NCBI GenBank assembly: GCA_905178155.1
Contig: CAJINV010000016.1
Location: forward strand, 1,233,199 to 1,297,198
Direction: 5' to 3'
Length of the DNA stretch: 64,000 bases
Source: Amoebophrya sp. A120
Lineage: Eukaryota; Sar; Dinophyceae; Syndiniales; Amoebophryaceae
This document shows positions 48,901 through 58,144 of this stretch, one piece after another; the first letter of the stretch is position 1; each line of letters starts with the position of its first letter. The notes beneath the pieces were generated by a model. That model worked only from the letters and a program-made list of their open reading frames with translations. It searched no databases and was not told where the DNA came from. Position numbers and translations under genes: made by a program.

Positions 48901-49587
48901 TTTGAGAATTTGGAACAGGGTTTGATCCTATGAGAGTGCACAACTCCCCTTCCCCCTCATTTGTCATGCAAAGTATCTAATTTACGCCTTGCCTCTTGGC
49001 ACTGTTAGCATGACAAGTTCTGGCAGCCCAAATAGCACAGCACTTCTGTTCAAATTTGTCATGCAAAACCTGTATTCTTGCTGACGCTTGTATTGCTGTT
49101 CATGCAATACAAATGAGGGGGAAGGGGAGTGGTGCCCTCTCATAGATCCTTTCTGGACTGTTTCAGGTTCAAGCCGAGGAACATGGCGTAAGCGTTGGGG
49201 TTCATGAAGCGAGAGACGGGTATATCACAAGAAAATGCGTAAACGTTCGCGGTTTTCACAGATTGCAGCGATGCATCACAAATTTAGCCTTACTAGCCTA
49301 GTATGCATGTTATGCATGACAAATTTGGGCGAGTTTTGTGATGCATTGCCGCATCACAAATTCCGTAAACGTTAATACTGTTTCTTGTGATAGGGTAATT
49401 CCGGGTCCTCATTCATGACCGTTTTGGAGGGGGACATGGCTTGGTGAGAACCCTCGAAGTACTTCTTGTTTGATGGTGTTTGCGACGCGTACAACGTGGA
49501 GTCCAGCTGGCTCCTCGTTGTGCAAGAGGAAGAAGTTGCCGGGCTGGTGCCGGTTAGGACACCGGTTGGGAGGACGAGACGGTCCAT
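30910..49587 (-). CDS. WW-like, coiled-coil protein (about 2,278 aa) with a 9.2-kb intron
   Basis: Not recognised as a named protein. Sixteen exons join in frame (6,837 bases): 49587-49393, 49217-49145, 48923-48619, 48492-48275, 39028-38508, 38249-38147, 37987-37870, 37599-36613, 36440-34916, 34777-34498, 34378-33984, 33827-33494, 33213-31844, 31620-31555, 31392-31346 and 31209-30910. The N-terminal part has a WW-like stretch (LPKPWSARNDMRQDRVYFW, then HPLERF), like the WW domains of centrosomal/ciliary proteins. Long Glu/Lys/Ala-rich coiled coils follow, then a conserved-looking globular part (RFQMNWTPLMHGRIDVD, LRWALNKPCLSF). Eleven introns are introners. The others are GT-AG, for example 34915-34778 and 33983-33828. 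A cytoskeletal or ciliary role is a guess from composition and the WW-like domain. Confidence 0.7.
31398..31554. mobile_element. Introner, family F8, in WW-like gene
   Basis: 157 bp; the best end is TATGCAATACAAATTTCCCG. The flanks are catgc and catgt (4 of 5). Removal gives SGGHGRGLNN in frame. Confidence 0.87.
31626..31843. mobile_element. Introner, family F5, in WW-like gene
   Basis: 218 bp with F5 ends (TATGAGAGTGCACAACTCCC, then a C-rich tract). The duplication tcttc is exact. Removal gives KSLKTRPMAN in frame. Confidence 0.92.
33219..33493. mobile_element. Introner, family F2, in WW-like gene
   Basis: 275 bp with F2 ends. The duplication acttc is exact. Removal gives DEEVAELQLQQ in frame. 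Confidence 0.93.
34384..34497. mobile_element. Introner, family F3, in WW-like gene
   Basis: 114 bp with F3 ends. The flanks are atctg and atcgg (4 of 5). Removal gives TGLPISTELSS in frame. Confidence 0.9.
36446..36612. mobile_element. Introner, family F6, in WW-like gene
   Basis: 167 bp with F6 ends (TATCACAAGAAAAAGTGTTA type). The duplication cgctg is exact. Removal gives DQTSAQQLFMK in frame. Confidence 0.93.
37605..37869. mobile_element. Introner, family F2, in WW-like gene
   Basis: 265 bp with F2 ends. The duplication ctgca is exact. Removal gives NDVQGQLTTL in frame. Confidence 0.93.
37993..38146. mobile_element. Introner, family F8, in WW-like gene
   Basis: 154 bp with F8 ends. The flanks are ctggt and gtggt (4 of 5). 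Removal gives IDVTSLALQF in frame. Confidence 0.87.
38255..38507. mobile_element. Introner, family F2, in WW-like gene
   Basis: 253 bp with F2 ends. The duplication ctaac is exact. Removal gives KWRLESREKY in frame. Confidence 0.93.
39059..39073. repeat. 15-bp target duplication of the retrotransposon (left copy)
   Basis: The sequence ccagagttgtcatgc is identical to the copy at 48021-48035. It is introner sequence present once in intact F4 elements (there with one base different). Confidence 0.88.
39074..41396 (-). other. 3' untranslated region of the retrotransposon
   Basis: About 2.3 kb downstream of the element's stop codon, with no domain-bearing frame. It includes a roughly 30-bp imperfect direct repeat ending in caaggcgagacggatg or ccaggcgagacggatg, at about 40245-40272 and 40352-40380. 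No homopolymer tail precedes the target duplication. Confidence 0.6.
41397..47870 (-). CDS. Retrotransposon polyprotein: zinc finger, endonuclease, RT, RNase H, OTU
   Basis: One frame of 2,157 aa with start ATG 47870. Domains in order: a CCHH-type finger (YVCSHCGEE...HVILC) near 393-420; an exonuclease/endonuclease/phosphatase-type nuclease about 487-690, with GDLNAST near 632 and QPDVVLL near 683; reverse transcriptase about 940-1260, with RPISMLNVEDKF and the catalytic YCDD near 1108; an RNase H-like domain about 1425-1570, with VATDSGDD, FQCDAS and HWCPGHSGIS; and a C-terminal OTU-type cysteine protease from about 2020. The OTU part shows GDGNCMC (catalytic Asp and Cys) and HYD near the end (catalytic His). 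Expected roles are target-primed reverse transcription and, for OTU, cleavage of ubiquitin or of the polyprotein itself (inference). The RT core residue before DD is Cys instead of the usual Ala. Confidence 0.9.
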   Translation of the reverse strand: MWVVPLLAMAAIRAAVIKRLEQLAPVPEAPNANVGDGPPGLPLPAVDEDAIPDTYVANKAFVLTPAFLPAGSLTKLQKVARMVPKHTAAAFRSAQRHNLLLECGPHCLAEMSRPAKEGERESKRIQAAEEALRRGVCIPGGKKFYETEIPLAVWRATSCREGPLAEIPDCFPDYAGVWPLSSAASDGVALRRTDHGIRIDPRRMPRRKGAAAIHNYGGFTTSDWCDRPPNPEALISAGIRCVDNDEDKAVVTKGHGCLKRQIESAAPGTFFWSMHDRPAADASEVEDMICAPTRGLSRWNLAVNKLEQHGRCAECVRAATGRLEATQASNPMVHPYLASFLEVTRAPPDEPRPTKWFPKPGESDSPAPSSDYPVYLRVPVSQSQSQIEFQQHALYVCSHCGEETAQPASLLAHVILCRIGRHGRLQSAMLAKLAELAQGVLAPGVRRGETDNRREITTSTAYHLASLRLNFTGGLPKPDKDWSKGRRFVIMAINMSRALTSQWPLLVHEINASRALVVVVSESDTPTQALQQPIRDLIYRTLLGRFFIWSAPRAMVLVAHSLRPADHAIAAAIPGAPNMACILVAHEDIAGRLLAGYIPPASCSVPELPVRGQRESLMNFARSNAAEVVGIAGDLNASTGPVLADTPRGNWLQSQLSQFATAEGLTSALQADDVTFPSGESQPDVVLLKPRTTETVLCTRLVEPRYLTMNGAAHLRIDCELRQDGSALGANADGWQEKQDRPDSISCPQSLTRRKVFHWSSIDQETLGQVLSDASAAASGQEPSFTGDTLATALDRAKAPHNKSRLPSVHLALLRGDGSLTASTEETMNQFRVRLCENKPAGLLRTPEEEHDVAAAAAKLIAAAPSRPLKPTRDMAMRAQKRLNPHAAAGSNGVPPALLLASLELCVLLCDIVCRALNDYHDPPTWTKQYLVSWLYKHNKKGASKFLGRYWRPISMLNVEDKFTESILHGELQQSLNVFRDNTAFIPGLSPAVGLLRALIRTMQGNAKYVAVIVADVTGGFENCSLLEVLQVLLERGASRQVMQAVCYWMTGRTVRIAVDGLMGVAFPICDGLGQGTLLSPALFRACVEKHLIAAGLYSTLGECVAAYCDDIAIFVTAESEGEMVKKLQDRGNKLLSIPYPVSDWRMAVLRSPEHAAGDEKKLEQFLKRIRVTLSNGVTLCPPEVEVELDPDAPKSVRLPGLFRRYNKANYITVLGMPLTVNPEAWEQHFEDQRRRVLSCSSTDEDAVDAAAASPLAAINKYHEKAFNALQYMASAKSLLCPGALIKLDDIAETALRRMLRISFTAPTYSTFISAGAVVPSTAALGERTTLCVQAIGLDDAEFARSSKVQDVFNMRREGWASLPISHNLIPADPLPSNVHILPASAVFQKYDLALSKANTPEVAARVRDEFRGLERSLGPALLWVATDSGDDPGAEPGPGPKQRMGTVVMRRGCDEEGKFALAMRLRHTLTTFWGESGAHAAAVLMLADSLDEDLSPIWDPALRFVIFQCDASPALENIQSLRTEETWQEIRAAITKLADRRPDITFIFHWCPGHSGISPHSEADILQKSTLLPSEPLTNYVSLRVPLRQLREFARKCLRAEVARQLQTRAAQSKTGACRGRIASQLGNARRVLRGLTPTSQWIVWSLCSGDGREAARAARSVVGSSHLKCGLCSKKLDAAVCFSQQMYAESQHPSQGADDMAVDEEEFGSIDRAAAALQEPTSESPPPSPPEAGEKRQSQSQGRQVLISQFAKHVLTLECKAMCDNFPLEAGEVLPSVSKIMKKPAEVLRVFLTLIGLPPPPKGTWPVEAPARQPRDDVMPDPEVQKNIDRAAEVFHNMVEASRMRAPPPSATQDPSAVPGLRSHVPPMVHRMYTAEPGHTQVPEAEIEDVRARLCWKRPNRAAPGGPRKVADWRNADSRVRSRSRERQAPSQMQPPSPAVATNGGPSPPPVHEFQQVRLPPGPLHLSRPQTIPQRVFGSNIPSQDAALGKRSAMDQAVEISLKEAEADARLEARLRGRLAGRGLRLDKVIGDGNCMCRAVSRMVTGSEANYNHFRRRAIQSLILRRAHYQPFVGSDSEWAEYIHQHSQDKCWGDHVVLEALAAEVSASILLITTNSDNTPIQILGPLDAAPLREIVLAHKTYTHYDATAPVEHAT
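48021..48035. repeat. 15-bp target duplication of the retrotransposon (right copy)
   Basis: Identical to 39059-39073. The flanking bases differ on both sides, so the duplication is exactly 15 bp. Confidence 0.88.
48929..49144. mobile_element. Introner, family F5, in WW-like gene
   Basis: 216 bp with F5 ends. The duplication gatcc is exact. Removal gives SRKDQTLFQIL in frame. Confidence 0.93.
49223..49392. mobile_element. Introner, family F6, in WW-like gene
   Basis: 170 bp with F6 ends. The duplication gggta is exact. Removal gives ELPVSRFMNP in frame. Confidence 0.93.
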
Positions 49588-51562
49588 TTTGCTATTGCTG
49601 TCTGTGATTAATTTTGTTGCGGAACAATAGGAGCAAAGAAACTGAACCGGTTGCCGGAAAAAGACGGTGATTAAACACCAAATGACGATAGACAACTCTC
49701 CATTTGACCGCGACGAATCGAGAAGTAGGTCGGCAGCGAAATAAGCACAGCGAAGCTCTCACCTCGTAATCGTCTAGGTGTACGTTTCCCTGAACAATCA
49801 CTCACTTCTGCAACATTATTTCTTCTACTCTTGACAACATGAACCAGAATCAACGAATCATCGACCTCCCCGAATTGCTTTACCTGGCGAGGAAACGACT
49901 ATGACCAAAATTCCAGAGCAGCGAAAGCTCGACAATATGACGATGGAGAACAGAACGATGTGACGAGTAAGCTATTTTTTTCACGGGGGGCTCTCCGATA
50001 TTGGTGTTGCATAGCGGTCTCTAATTCGACCAGCAGAATGTTGTGTCTCAAGATAAATGATACAGGCGTCAGCAAAAATCTACTCTATTGTGTGAAGTTC
50101 TAATACTGCTCAAAGCCAAATTCTTTTTTCCAACGATATCGTAACATCTAGTAATGGTAGCGCTCCTCGCGCTTCGTATCCAAAAAATTTTAAACATTAT
50201 TAACACTTCTGAGAAACTACAAATACATGAACTTATCCTCCTTCAAGAAACTACTTCAAATTCAATATCAAACAGATATGGGCCAACGCCAATTCAGCCG
50301 TGCAATGGATAAATTTTTTTTTACTTAGTTGAGTACTTCTTTTGAGTCCGAGGCAATTAAGCCAAACAAAGTTCCAAAGAAGATGACCATGTCAATGATA
50401 GACGTTCTGGCTGCTGGCTGTTTCATTCTACATTCTTTCGAAATGCAGCGCAATTTTTCTCGCGGCTAACGACTTCTCGAGATCAGGGCGTAACCAGGAT
50501 TGACATTTTTGAGATTTATCATTCAAAAAGTTGTTGCGCAGAAACGCCTTTAAAAGCACCATCTTCCTCCGCCTGGCGTTCACTCCTTACCGGATCTCGT
50601 CCGGATGGAAAAAAACTGCTGGTACGCAAACCATCTCGATAGAAGAACGAATACGACACATGCATAGGCATACCCTCTCTTTGTCCCTTCGCTCTGTATG
50701 CTTGACCAATCTCCGATATAGCCATGCAGCCATCACTCATTCTCACTAGAAAGACTAATCTTTTTTTTTTGATACTTGGGGCACACCTCGCCTCTACCTC
50801 CGGCCAAAGCCAAACATTCATGTCTTCAAGATTCTGGAGATGTTGATTGAGACTTCATAGTTCCTCACTCAGACCCAAGTTGTAACATCTTGCTGCATGA
50901 TTCCTCAGACAACGAGATCGAGAACGATAACAAACTGCCACAAGTCTGCGGCTAACCAAAAATACCTGAGTGCCGGAGTCCTCCTTCCTGCGACTGTAGA
51001 TCATGGTGCCTGATTGGTGGTAGCGGTAGGATAATTGCTAAGATTTTATATAAGGTCGTCGTCGTCGTCGTCGATATTATATAAGGACTTTTTCCCTTGA
51101 TGTTGCCTATGTTGATACAGCGAAAAGGAAAAACTGGGAGGCGGGTCAGGTTTGTTACATTAACATTAGGATTAGTTTCGCTTTTGATTCGTTCTTCGTG
51201 GCTGATACTTGTAGTGTCGATTGTAATTCGTTCGTTGTAATTCTTGAATCAATGCCAATCATTTGAGAATCTTTAGTTTGCAGTTATTTCGTCGCGGGTA
51301 ATTTATTATATTTTCATTGCTGATAGTAGATAATGATAAATCAGTAGCGAACTACTTGTAGAGATTTTTTCTTCAAGTAGAAATACTCAAGCTACAGCTT
51401 GTTGTTCGAAGTTGAGACTTTTCGTTCCCCCCAGCTCTGACACCGACTTCATCTCGCAACAACTGCGCCTCCAGAAGATGAAGATGCTGGAGAGGTGGAG
51501 TCGTGTTTACTCGTCGACTAACCGTCAACAGCAGCTCACGAGCTGCGACCATTGTGTTGGAA
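49588..51562. other. Long intergenic stretch
   Basis: About 2 kb, A/T-rich. It holds a short paralogous fragment (50580-50651) and a (gtc)n run at about 51057-51074 flanked on both sides by ttatataagg. No other gene or introner end was seen. Confidence 0.5.
50580..50651 (-). pseudogene. Fragment related to the C-terminus of the 53298-58144 gene
   Basis: The minus strand reads FVLLSRWFAYQQFFSIRT, then RSGKE and a stop. The IQ-motif gene ends FVLLLVWFAYQQFFSIRT, then SSSPSRE and a stop. The 37 bases at 50596-50632 and 53320-53356 differ at one position. The frame stays open for about 25 codons upstream but shows no further similarity. It is probably a truncated duplicate, though it could be the last exon of an unrecognised small gene. 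Confidence 0.6.
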
Positions 51563-52115
51563 TCACTCCCCCTCGTTGTAGCACGCCTCGATGCGCGCGG
51601 GTTCATCATCAGCACAGTAGAAGTCGCTGCACCACTCGACGTCCGCGGCCGTAGGGGCGGTTTGGATCCTGTAGCCCGCGCCGCTATTGCAGACACAGCG
51701 GTAGTAATCCGGCGTCCCCCGCAACGTATTCCGCGCATTCCGCATCTCCTGGGCGGCCCATTCGATCGCTTCGATAGCTGCTCGGTGGGACCCGGCTTTG
51801 AGCAGGTGGTGCACCACACACATCGCCAAGCCGGTCGGTGTTCCTTCCTTTTCTTCCAAATACGTCCCGGCCGTAGCATCTCCGTCGCTGCCGATCACGG
51901 CCAGATTGCGGGGGGGGGGGGGGGGGCGCGTCGTCCTTCATGTCGGACCGTGCCACGGCCACGGCTTCATCGGAGAACTCGGCGCTGGTGCTGGAGGTGG
52001 AAGTCGGGACTAGTCCTTGCACGCCGGCGGTGTTGAAGATGGAGGAGGCGGTTAAGACCGCGACACAGAGAAGCAGCTGCTTCTTGTGGATGATCTCGGA
52101 AGCCGCGAAGAACAT
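51563..52115 (-). CDS. Small secreted Cys-rich protein, frame broken at a homopolymer
   Basis: Not recognised. ATG 52115 begins MFFAASEIIHKKQLLLCVAV, then LTASSIFNTAGVQG, a likely signal peptide. After about 60 codons the frame enters a run of 17 C (coding strand; 51910-51926). As written, the frame reads six prolines and then leaves the better frame. One base fewer gives NLAVIGSDGDATAGTYLEE and continues to a stop at 51563, with CVVHHLLKAG and a Cys-rich end (CVCNSGAGY, WCSDFYCADD). The break is either a sequencing/assembly slip in the run or a true length variant. An extracellular role is inferred only from the signal peptide and cysteines. Confidence 0.55.
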
Positions 52116-53297
52116 CTTGTCTGCCGAATATAATTTTAATTGGGAGCAGCTCAGAAGTGGTTTAGGTTTTACTTTTATTGGGCTGCGCTAGCTACTTCTA
52201 GGCACTCACTGTCACTGTGGGAAGGGTGTTGTAACTGGTTCAGGAGCTGTAAGAAAAACGATGAACAACAGCAAAGGTGGCTTCTACGTGCATGTAAGTG
52301 TAGTGGTCGATACGATAGACATAGACAGCAAGCAAAGTCGCAAACAATTATCCTTCTTAATCGACTTGTTTATGTTTTGATTACCCTAACACATGATATC
52401 ACTCACCACGAAAGTTCACACCTCGACAGCATGCAGCACCCCAAGAGCGTCTGACCCCACATCGTACGACCCGATAAAGACATAAATAGATGCGACAAAG
52501 TACTAGATTTAACTCCGACAAGACGACGAAGAGCGATCATGTGTCGAATTGGAAGTCGTGATGTCCTCTTCCTCGTCACATGGCGATCGATGCATGAAAC
52601 TACATCAACATCGCTTCTTCTTGAAGTTTAAGTGTATGGTGGTTGTGGTTGTCATTCTTGTCTCCAACTCGACCAGAATATCAATATTTGTCAAGCAGGT
52701 CCATAATACAATTCAAAAATGTAAACTTCAACATCAACGCAGACCAATAATTTCCAAAGATAACATAACACTTAAAAGCTTCCTTCATTTTCCAAAATAT
52801 GTTGACATAAGATTGATTTTTAAGGCACCAATGATTCTTGACATGTGGTGGAGACGTTGCCGCATCACTGCCTGACCTACCGAAAATTACTTTTGCTCCA
52901 AGTTCAAGAGAGGACTGATACGTAGTGATAGATCCGGGTCACTGAACCGATGGCACGACACTAGCGCCAATATGCTGCGAGTTTCAAGGTAATTTTCAAA
53001 TCATTCAATCAGCTCTGGTTCTGGTTGCAGGAAAAAACGAAACAAATACGACTGCTACTGCATGCTGAGCATAAAGGTAGTCATGTTATAGGCTCCTGCT
53101 GGTGCTGCCTCAGTGGTCTTACAATATCCTACATGTTTTCTTGTCAGATTGACGAGATGTGTTGACACATACTTACCTCTATTTTTGTGCGAAAGCGGGA
53201 CCGTTACTGCTAGCTTGAGATCTTAACATTGATCCGTGATTCAAAAAATTCTGTACCACAGTATTAACGTAGTTCTGCTCGTACCCACAGTCGTTCC
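52116..53297. other. Intergenic stretch without a recognised gene
   Basis: About 1.2 kb. A plus-strand frame at 52549-52875 has a hydrophobic stretch but no domain, good start context or splice support, so it is not called. Confidence 0.45.
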
Positions 53298-56200
53298 TCA
53301 CTCCCTGCTGGGCGACGAGCTCGTCCGGATGGAAAAAAACTGCTGATACGCAAACCACACCAAGAGCAGCACAAACGCGATTTCCTTCGCGATGCTGGCG
53401 ACGAAGAGCAACTTTTCGAAGCACTTGTTTACACCAGTTTTCAGAACTGCTTTCCCTCTGTTCACTCTGCTTTTGAACCGCAAGACCCTCTTGTCCCACG
53501 ACAGCTTCTTCCGGCGGTACGCCATGCGGATACGCAAGCAGGACTGGGATTTCAAGGCCTTTCGGGCGGATGTCGGCGCGGTGGTCTGTTTTGCACGTTT
53601 TTCATTTTGCATGGCAGAGTTCCTTTTTATGACCTGATACGCTATTGATAATGGCAGTAGAGTCGCAACAACTAGCACTAGAATCAGACTTGTCACCACC
53701 TAAAAACATCTAAGTTAGTTTTACCTCCCGCAGCGCCACAGCGCCCACGTCAAATCCGGCCATGGTCATCCTGCGTTTCGATCCGCTTTTGCTTTTACTG
53801 TTCAACGCGGCTGCGATTGGAGCAACGTCCTGCTCAAAGCAGATGTAATTGTCGTCCCATTTTTTCTTCATCATAATCCGCTTCTTCTCCGTTTGTTCCT
53901 CTTCAAATTCCACAATCGCGTTTTTCATCCGTTCCAACCGTGCCGGGTCCGCAAACTTCTCAAATTCCAGGTGCGCGTCGTCGGTGAGGGCCGCGTGGGC
54001 TTCGACGTTGAGGTGTTCCTGCCCACCTCCACTAGAGGCACTAGATGACGCGGAAGAGGACGTCGAAGGAGTTGAACTGCTGCTCGTCACAACAGCGTAG
54101 GTCCGGAACGCTTCGATGAATTCTGGGAACAAAACCTCGTGCTTTTGCTTCTTTTTGTTCACTGCTTGCTTCAACAGGATCTCCAGCTCCTCTTCGATCT
54201 CCAGAACGCCACTCAACTTCTGCAGCAGTTGTTTGCAATTTTCGATCAATTCGATATCTTTCATTTTCGAGTCTGAGTCAAGTGAATTTGTTTGTTCAGG
54301 AGCGACTCCTGCAGCTGCACTGTTGGAGGACGAAGTGGCATTCGCATTGTTCTCATCGTCGGAGGAGGAAGTAGATGCCTCGTATTTCATCTCCAACGTC
54401 GGTGCGTGGGTGTCGAATGCCGCCTGAAAATCGTAGAAGCTGGCCGTGTTGAGAGTGACATCGTTCACAAATTTCTGCAAGGCGTTGCGGCTGGCGGTCC
54501 GCTTGGCTTTTTCTGTCAGGGTAAAACGGAGCTCGGATACCTTGTTGGAGTGCGATGAAAAATTTGAGGTGCTTGCTATAAAAAGTAATTCGAGTGAAGC
54601 ATGACTTTGATCATCGAAAACTTTCCATACGTTAGTGCAAGATGAAGGAAGCTCAAGTTCCCTCGACACAGTCGAGAGGTCATACCTTCCTTCCCAGCTG
54701 CTTCAGGCTATCCCTTGTCTCCTCTCGGAGCACATTCAGTGGCGCATCTTCACCCGCAGCAGAACTGTTTCTCGTGCCCGAGGCGCTGCTCTGCTGCTTC
54801 TTGAACGGCGAAACACTACGCCACAGCTTCTTCACAAATCGTGTCGCTTTCGCTGTTGTCGATTCGGAGCCAAAGAGAAGTTGCTTGAAAAAGTTCGCGA
54901 GCTTTTCGTTTTTTCCCAGCACATCTGCGACCTCCGCCGGCTCATTCGTGTCGTTTTCGCTGCAGGTAGACGATGCCAAACTCTTCAACGCAGACAAGCA
55001 GTCTGATAATTCCGAAATCCCGAAATTCGCCTTCATGAGCACAAAGTGGAGCAACAATGTCCACGCCTCCTCCCGCTTTTGCTTCGACAAATCCACACTC
55101 TCAATCGCAGTTGTCAGCGCAACTAAACTGGCTTCGTCGAGAGCCTCTTCTTCAGCTGATTGTTGGGAAAGGAGGGAGGTCTGGACGAAGTTGATTTTTT
55201 CAGTGGCGGAAACAATGTCTTCTGTTTTTTTCTCGTCGTCGTCTCCTTCTGGGTTCTTGCACTGCTGAAAAATGTCGATGAGCCAGGCGGGAAAGGCGGC
55301 CTTCAGAGCGAGCGCCAGCGTGTTTCCTGCTTCGTACCGCCGGCAAGCCGCAGCGTGCTGTGCCTCAAGCTCTTCGACGTCTTCGATGCGGAGGCTTTGA
55401 AAATCGCACGCATTCGCGTTGAAGTTTGCCGCCTTCGATAGGAGCGTCGCGAACTTTTCCAGAAGCGACTCGATCTCGAGCCCTTGCTTAGCGTTTCCTT
55501 CTTCCCTGACGCTGGTGGAATCTTCTTCACCATTTGCATTTCCTCCTGCGACCGCTTCGGCGTTCTTCATGTCTTCCAAAGCTGTCGCCAAGTCGGTTTC
55601 CAGTCGGATTTTCTCGCCCCACTGTTGGAGAAACAGGCTTGCTTTTTCCGCAATAGAAACGGAATGCACTTCGTTGCTCTTGTACTCCTCGAGAATTCTT
55701 TGGAACTCGCTCCGATCCGCAGTCGCCCAAATGTCCATCTCGGTCATTGCAAAATACGCCTGGAGTTGCTTCTGCAGGGCCAGCGGCTTCTCGGTTTTCT
55801 TTCCCGCAAGAAACTTGCGGATGTGGCTCTGCGCCTTGACGGTGCTTTGCTTCTGCTGCAAGAACTTCTTTTTCGCCTGCAGGACTCGGAAAGCAGTCTG
55901 CAAACGGATGGTGGTGGGGATGACAAGGTCAGTAAGCTCTTTCCGCTTTTCCTTCACCTCTTTCACCGCCTGCATCTTGCGCCACTGTGTCTGGACCTGC
56001 AAAGTTGCTTTTCTCTGGTCCAGGAACGCCTTGCGCACGAGGGTGACATTTTTCCAGTACTGCTGAACCTTCCTCGCACCCGCGATCTGCTGTTGCAGCA
56101 CCGCTGTTTCGCCTCTTTGCTTCTTGCCGCGATAGATCGATTGGATTTTCACTGAGGCCAGGGCTTGTTGTTCGAGTTTGGCCTTCTCTTCCCGCAATTT

Positions 56201-58144
56201 TGCGACCGTTCCTCTTGCGCATTTTCCTCGATAGCAGCTCTGCAAAACCCTCGCGGCCTGCGCTTCCTTTGCGTCCTGAAGTTTCTTCTGCTTCGCAGCA
56301 CGCAATCTCGGCAGTACCAGTAACCGCGTGACGACACCGCGAAATTTGGATTGAATCCAGATCGCCGCATCGGATTCCTTTTGCTTTTTTGCCTCCTCCG
56401 CTTCTCTAGCCTTCTTCGCGTCCAATCGGTCTGCCAACTCTTTCCTGGCCGTTTTCCCGCGAAACTGCGTTTGGATTTTCGTTGCCGCTTTCTTCTCCTG
56501 CACCGCCTTCCGGATCTTCTGCAAAAACGCCCTCGATCGGAAAAACACTTGCACGTCCCGCGCCGCCATGTCGAAGGCAAACCGCATGTCCTCGTAGTCA
56601 CGACGGACGATCTTGCTCCGCCAGATGGCCTGCAATTTGGTGGCGACGCTGACTTTCTGCTGCTGCATCACGAGTTGCGCAATCGCGTGGAATTTCTGCA
56701 ACTTCGCTCTCCAAAATTTTTGAATCGCTAAAACCGCCTCCTTCTCCCTCGCAACCTTCTTCCTCGCAGCAGCCCCGCGGTACAAGACCGCCTGGATTTT
56801 CGTCGCGGCTACTTTCTTCCTTTCCTCTTTTGCCTTCTTCGCCATCTCCGCTTTTTCGCAAACCTGCAGCAAGTGCTCCGTCGCACTCAGAATAGCCGCC
56901 TTCAACTCGTCCGCCCGGCCGAAATTTTCGTACTTTGCCAAAACCGCACTGCTGTTGCAGAGAACTGCTTCAAACCTCTCCGTTTGCTGCTTCATCTTCT
57001 GTTGCACAGAATGAGAATCTTTGTTGTTTTCACGAGAAGTAGATTCTTCATCGAACAAAAAATCGGTTTCCGTCAGTGCTAAAATCTCGGTCAGCGGCCC
57101 GTCCACCTGCTTCAACATCTCCACTGTGGCATCGCCCTGCGACAGGAGATCGGACGAAATCAGTTCCATCGCTTCTTCGTTCAGTCGGATCTGTTCCAGA
57201 CACTTCTCCAAGATCGCGGAACTAATCACCTTATTCGACAGGCTAGAGCGCAGCGCCGCTTCCAACTGGTCCGCGCGACGGTTCAGCTCCGATTTCCGCC
57301 GGGCCGCTTGCAGTTCGAGTTCCCTATCAGATGTAAAAGTGTCTGGGTCTGGAAGAATGCACCTTGTCGTGCTGATTTGGGACTCTAAAAAAATTTGTAT
57401 TGCATGACCAGAAAGAGGGGTCCGGTTTGTGCTACACGGACAGGGCATTTCTCATGCGAAAGGTGCATCAGGAAGCCCTCTAAAAGTCTGTGATGCTAGG
57501 CCATGCATTACAGGCATCATGGATCATGAGAAATATGCATGACAAACCTGGCAATCTTCCAGACCCAGACACTTTCACAGTTGATATTCCCGTGCGGCTC
57601 GCAATTTCTCGTCCACCTGCTCCTTGTTGGAGGAAGCGTTGCTGTCGAAGGAGTTGCGCGGTTCACTGGTACTAGAACTGCAGCCCTCATCTTCGGGCAA
57701 TACATCGTTCCCCTCTTCACCGACAGAGTGGGACTGCTCTCCCGGGCTGGAGGCCGACGAGCTCTGTTCATCGGAGGAGGAGCTGGCCGAGCTGGAAGAC
57801 GAACCAGCACTCGAGCCTGAGCTGCTGCTACTTCCACCGGACGAGGACGATGCTGTGCTGTTCTTCACGAAGATTTGTGGTTGTTGGGTAACAACTCCCG
57901 GCTGCTGGTGCAGCGCGGCCTTTTTCAACGCCGGTTTGGGTTTCTGCGAGTTCAGAAGATGAAATGGCTGCTTGTTCTTTACCGCAACAGACACCGACAC
58001 CGACTTAGACTCCTCATCAGAAGAGTCGGAGTCCGAATCTGAATGGTTATCGCTGTTGTTTTCCAAGTCCTCGTCTTTTTTCTTGACAAAAACGTCCTCC
58101 TCGTCGCTGTCGAGACGAGCGAAACGTGGTTTCGCGGTCGGCAT
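53298..58144 (-). CDS. Multi-IQ-motif protein with C-terminal hydrophobic segments (about 1,481 aa)
   Basis: Exons are 58144-57587, 57319-54686, 54576-53725 and 53699-53298, which join to 4,446 bases in frame. After an acidic/Ser-rich N-terminus and a helical region come about ten IQ motifs, such as AATKIQAVLYRGAAARK, AATKIQTQFRGKTARK, IQSKFRGVVTR, SVKIQSIYRGKKQRG and LQSCYRGKCARG. Long IQ arrays bind calmodulin or light chains (family knowledge), so a calmodulin-binding scaffold is likely. It resembles ASPM or unconventional-myosin necks only in the array; no motor or CH domain is seen. The end carries two hydrophobic helices (VVTSLILVLVVATLLPLSIA and IAFVLLLVWFAYQQFF). The last intron is only 25 bases. 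The intron at 54685-54577 has a one-base ambiguity, GT...TA or TA...AG. Confidence 0.8.
53700..53724 (-). other. Miniature 25-nt intron
   Basis: It runs GTAAAACTAACTTAG, then ATGTTTTTAG, with GT and AG borders and an internal ACTAAC that looks like a branch site. Removal joins VALRE to VVTSLIL in frame. Without it the frame stops at the TAG inside the intron. Confidence 0.75.
57325..57586. mobile_element. Introner, family F2, in IQ-motif gene
   Basis: 262 bp with F2 ends. The duplication ttccc is exact. Removal gives RAARELELQAA in frame. Confidence 0.93.
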
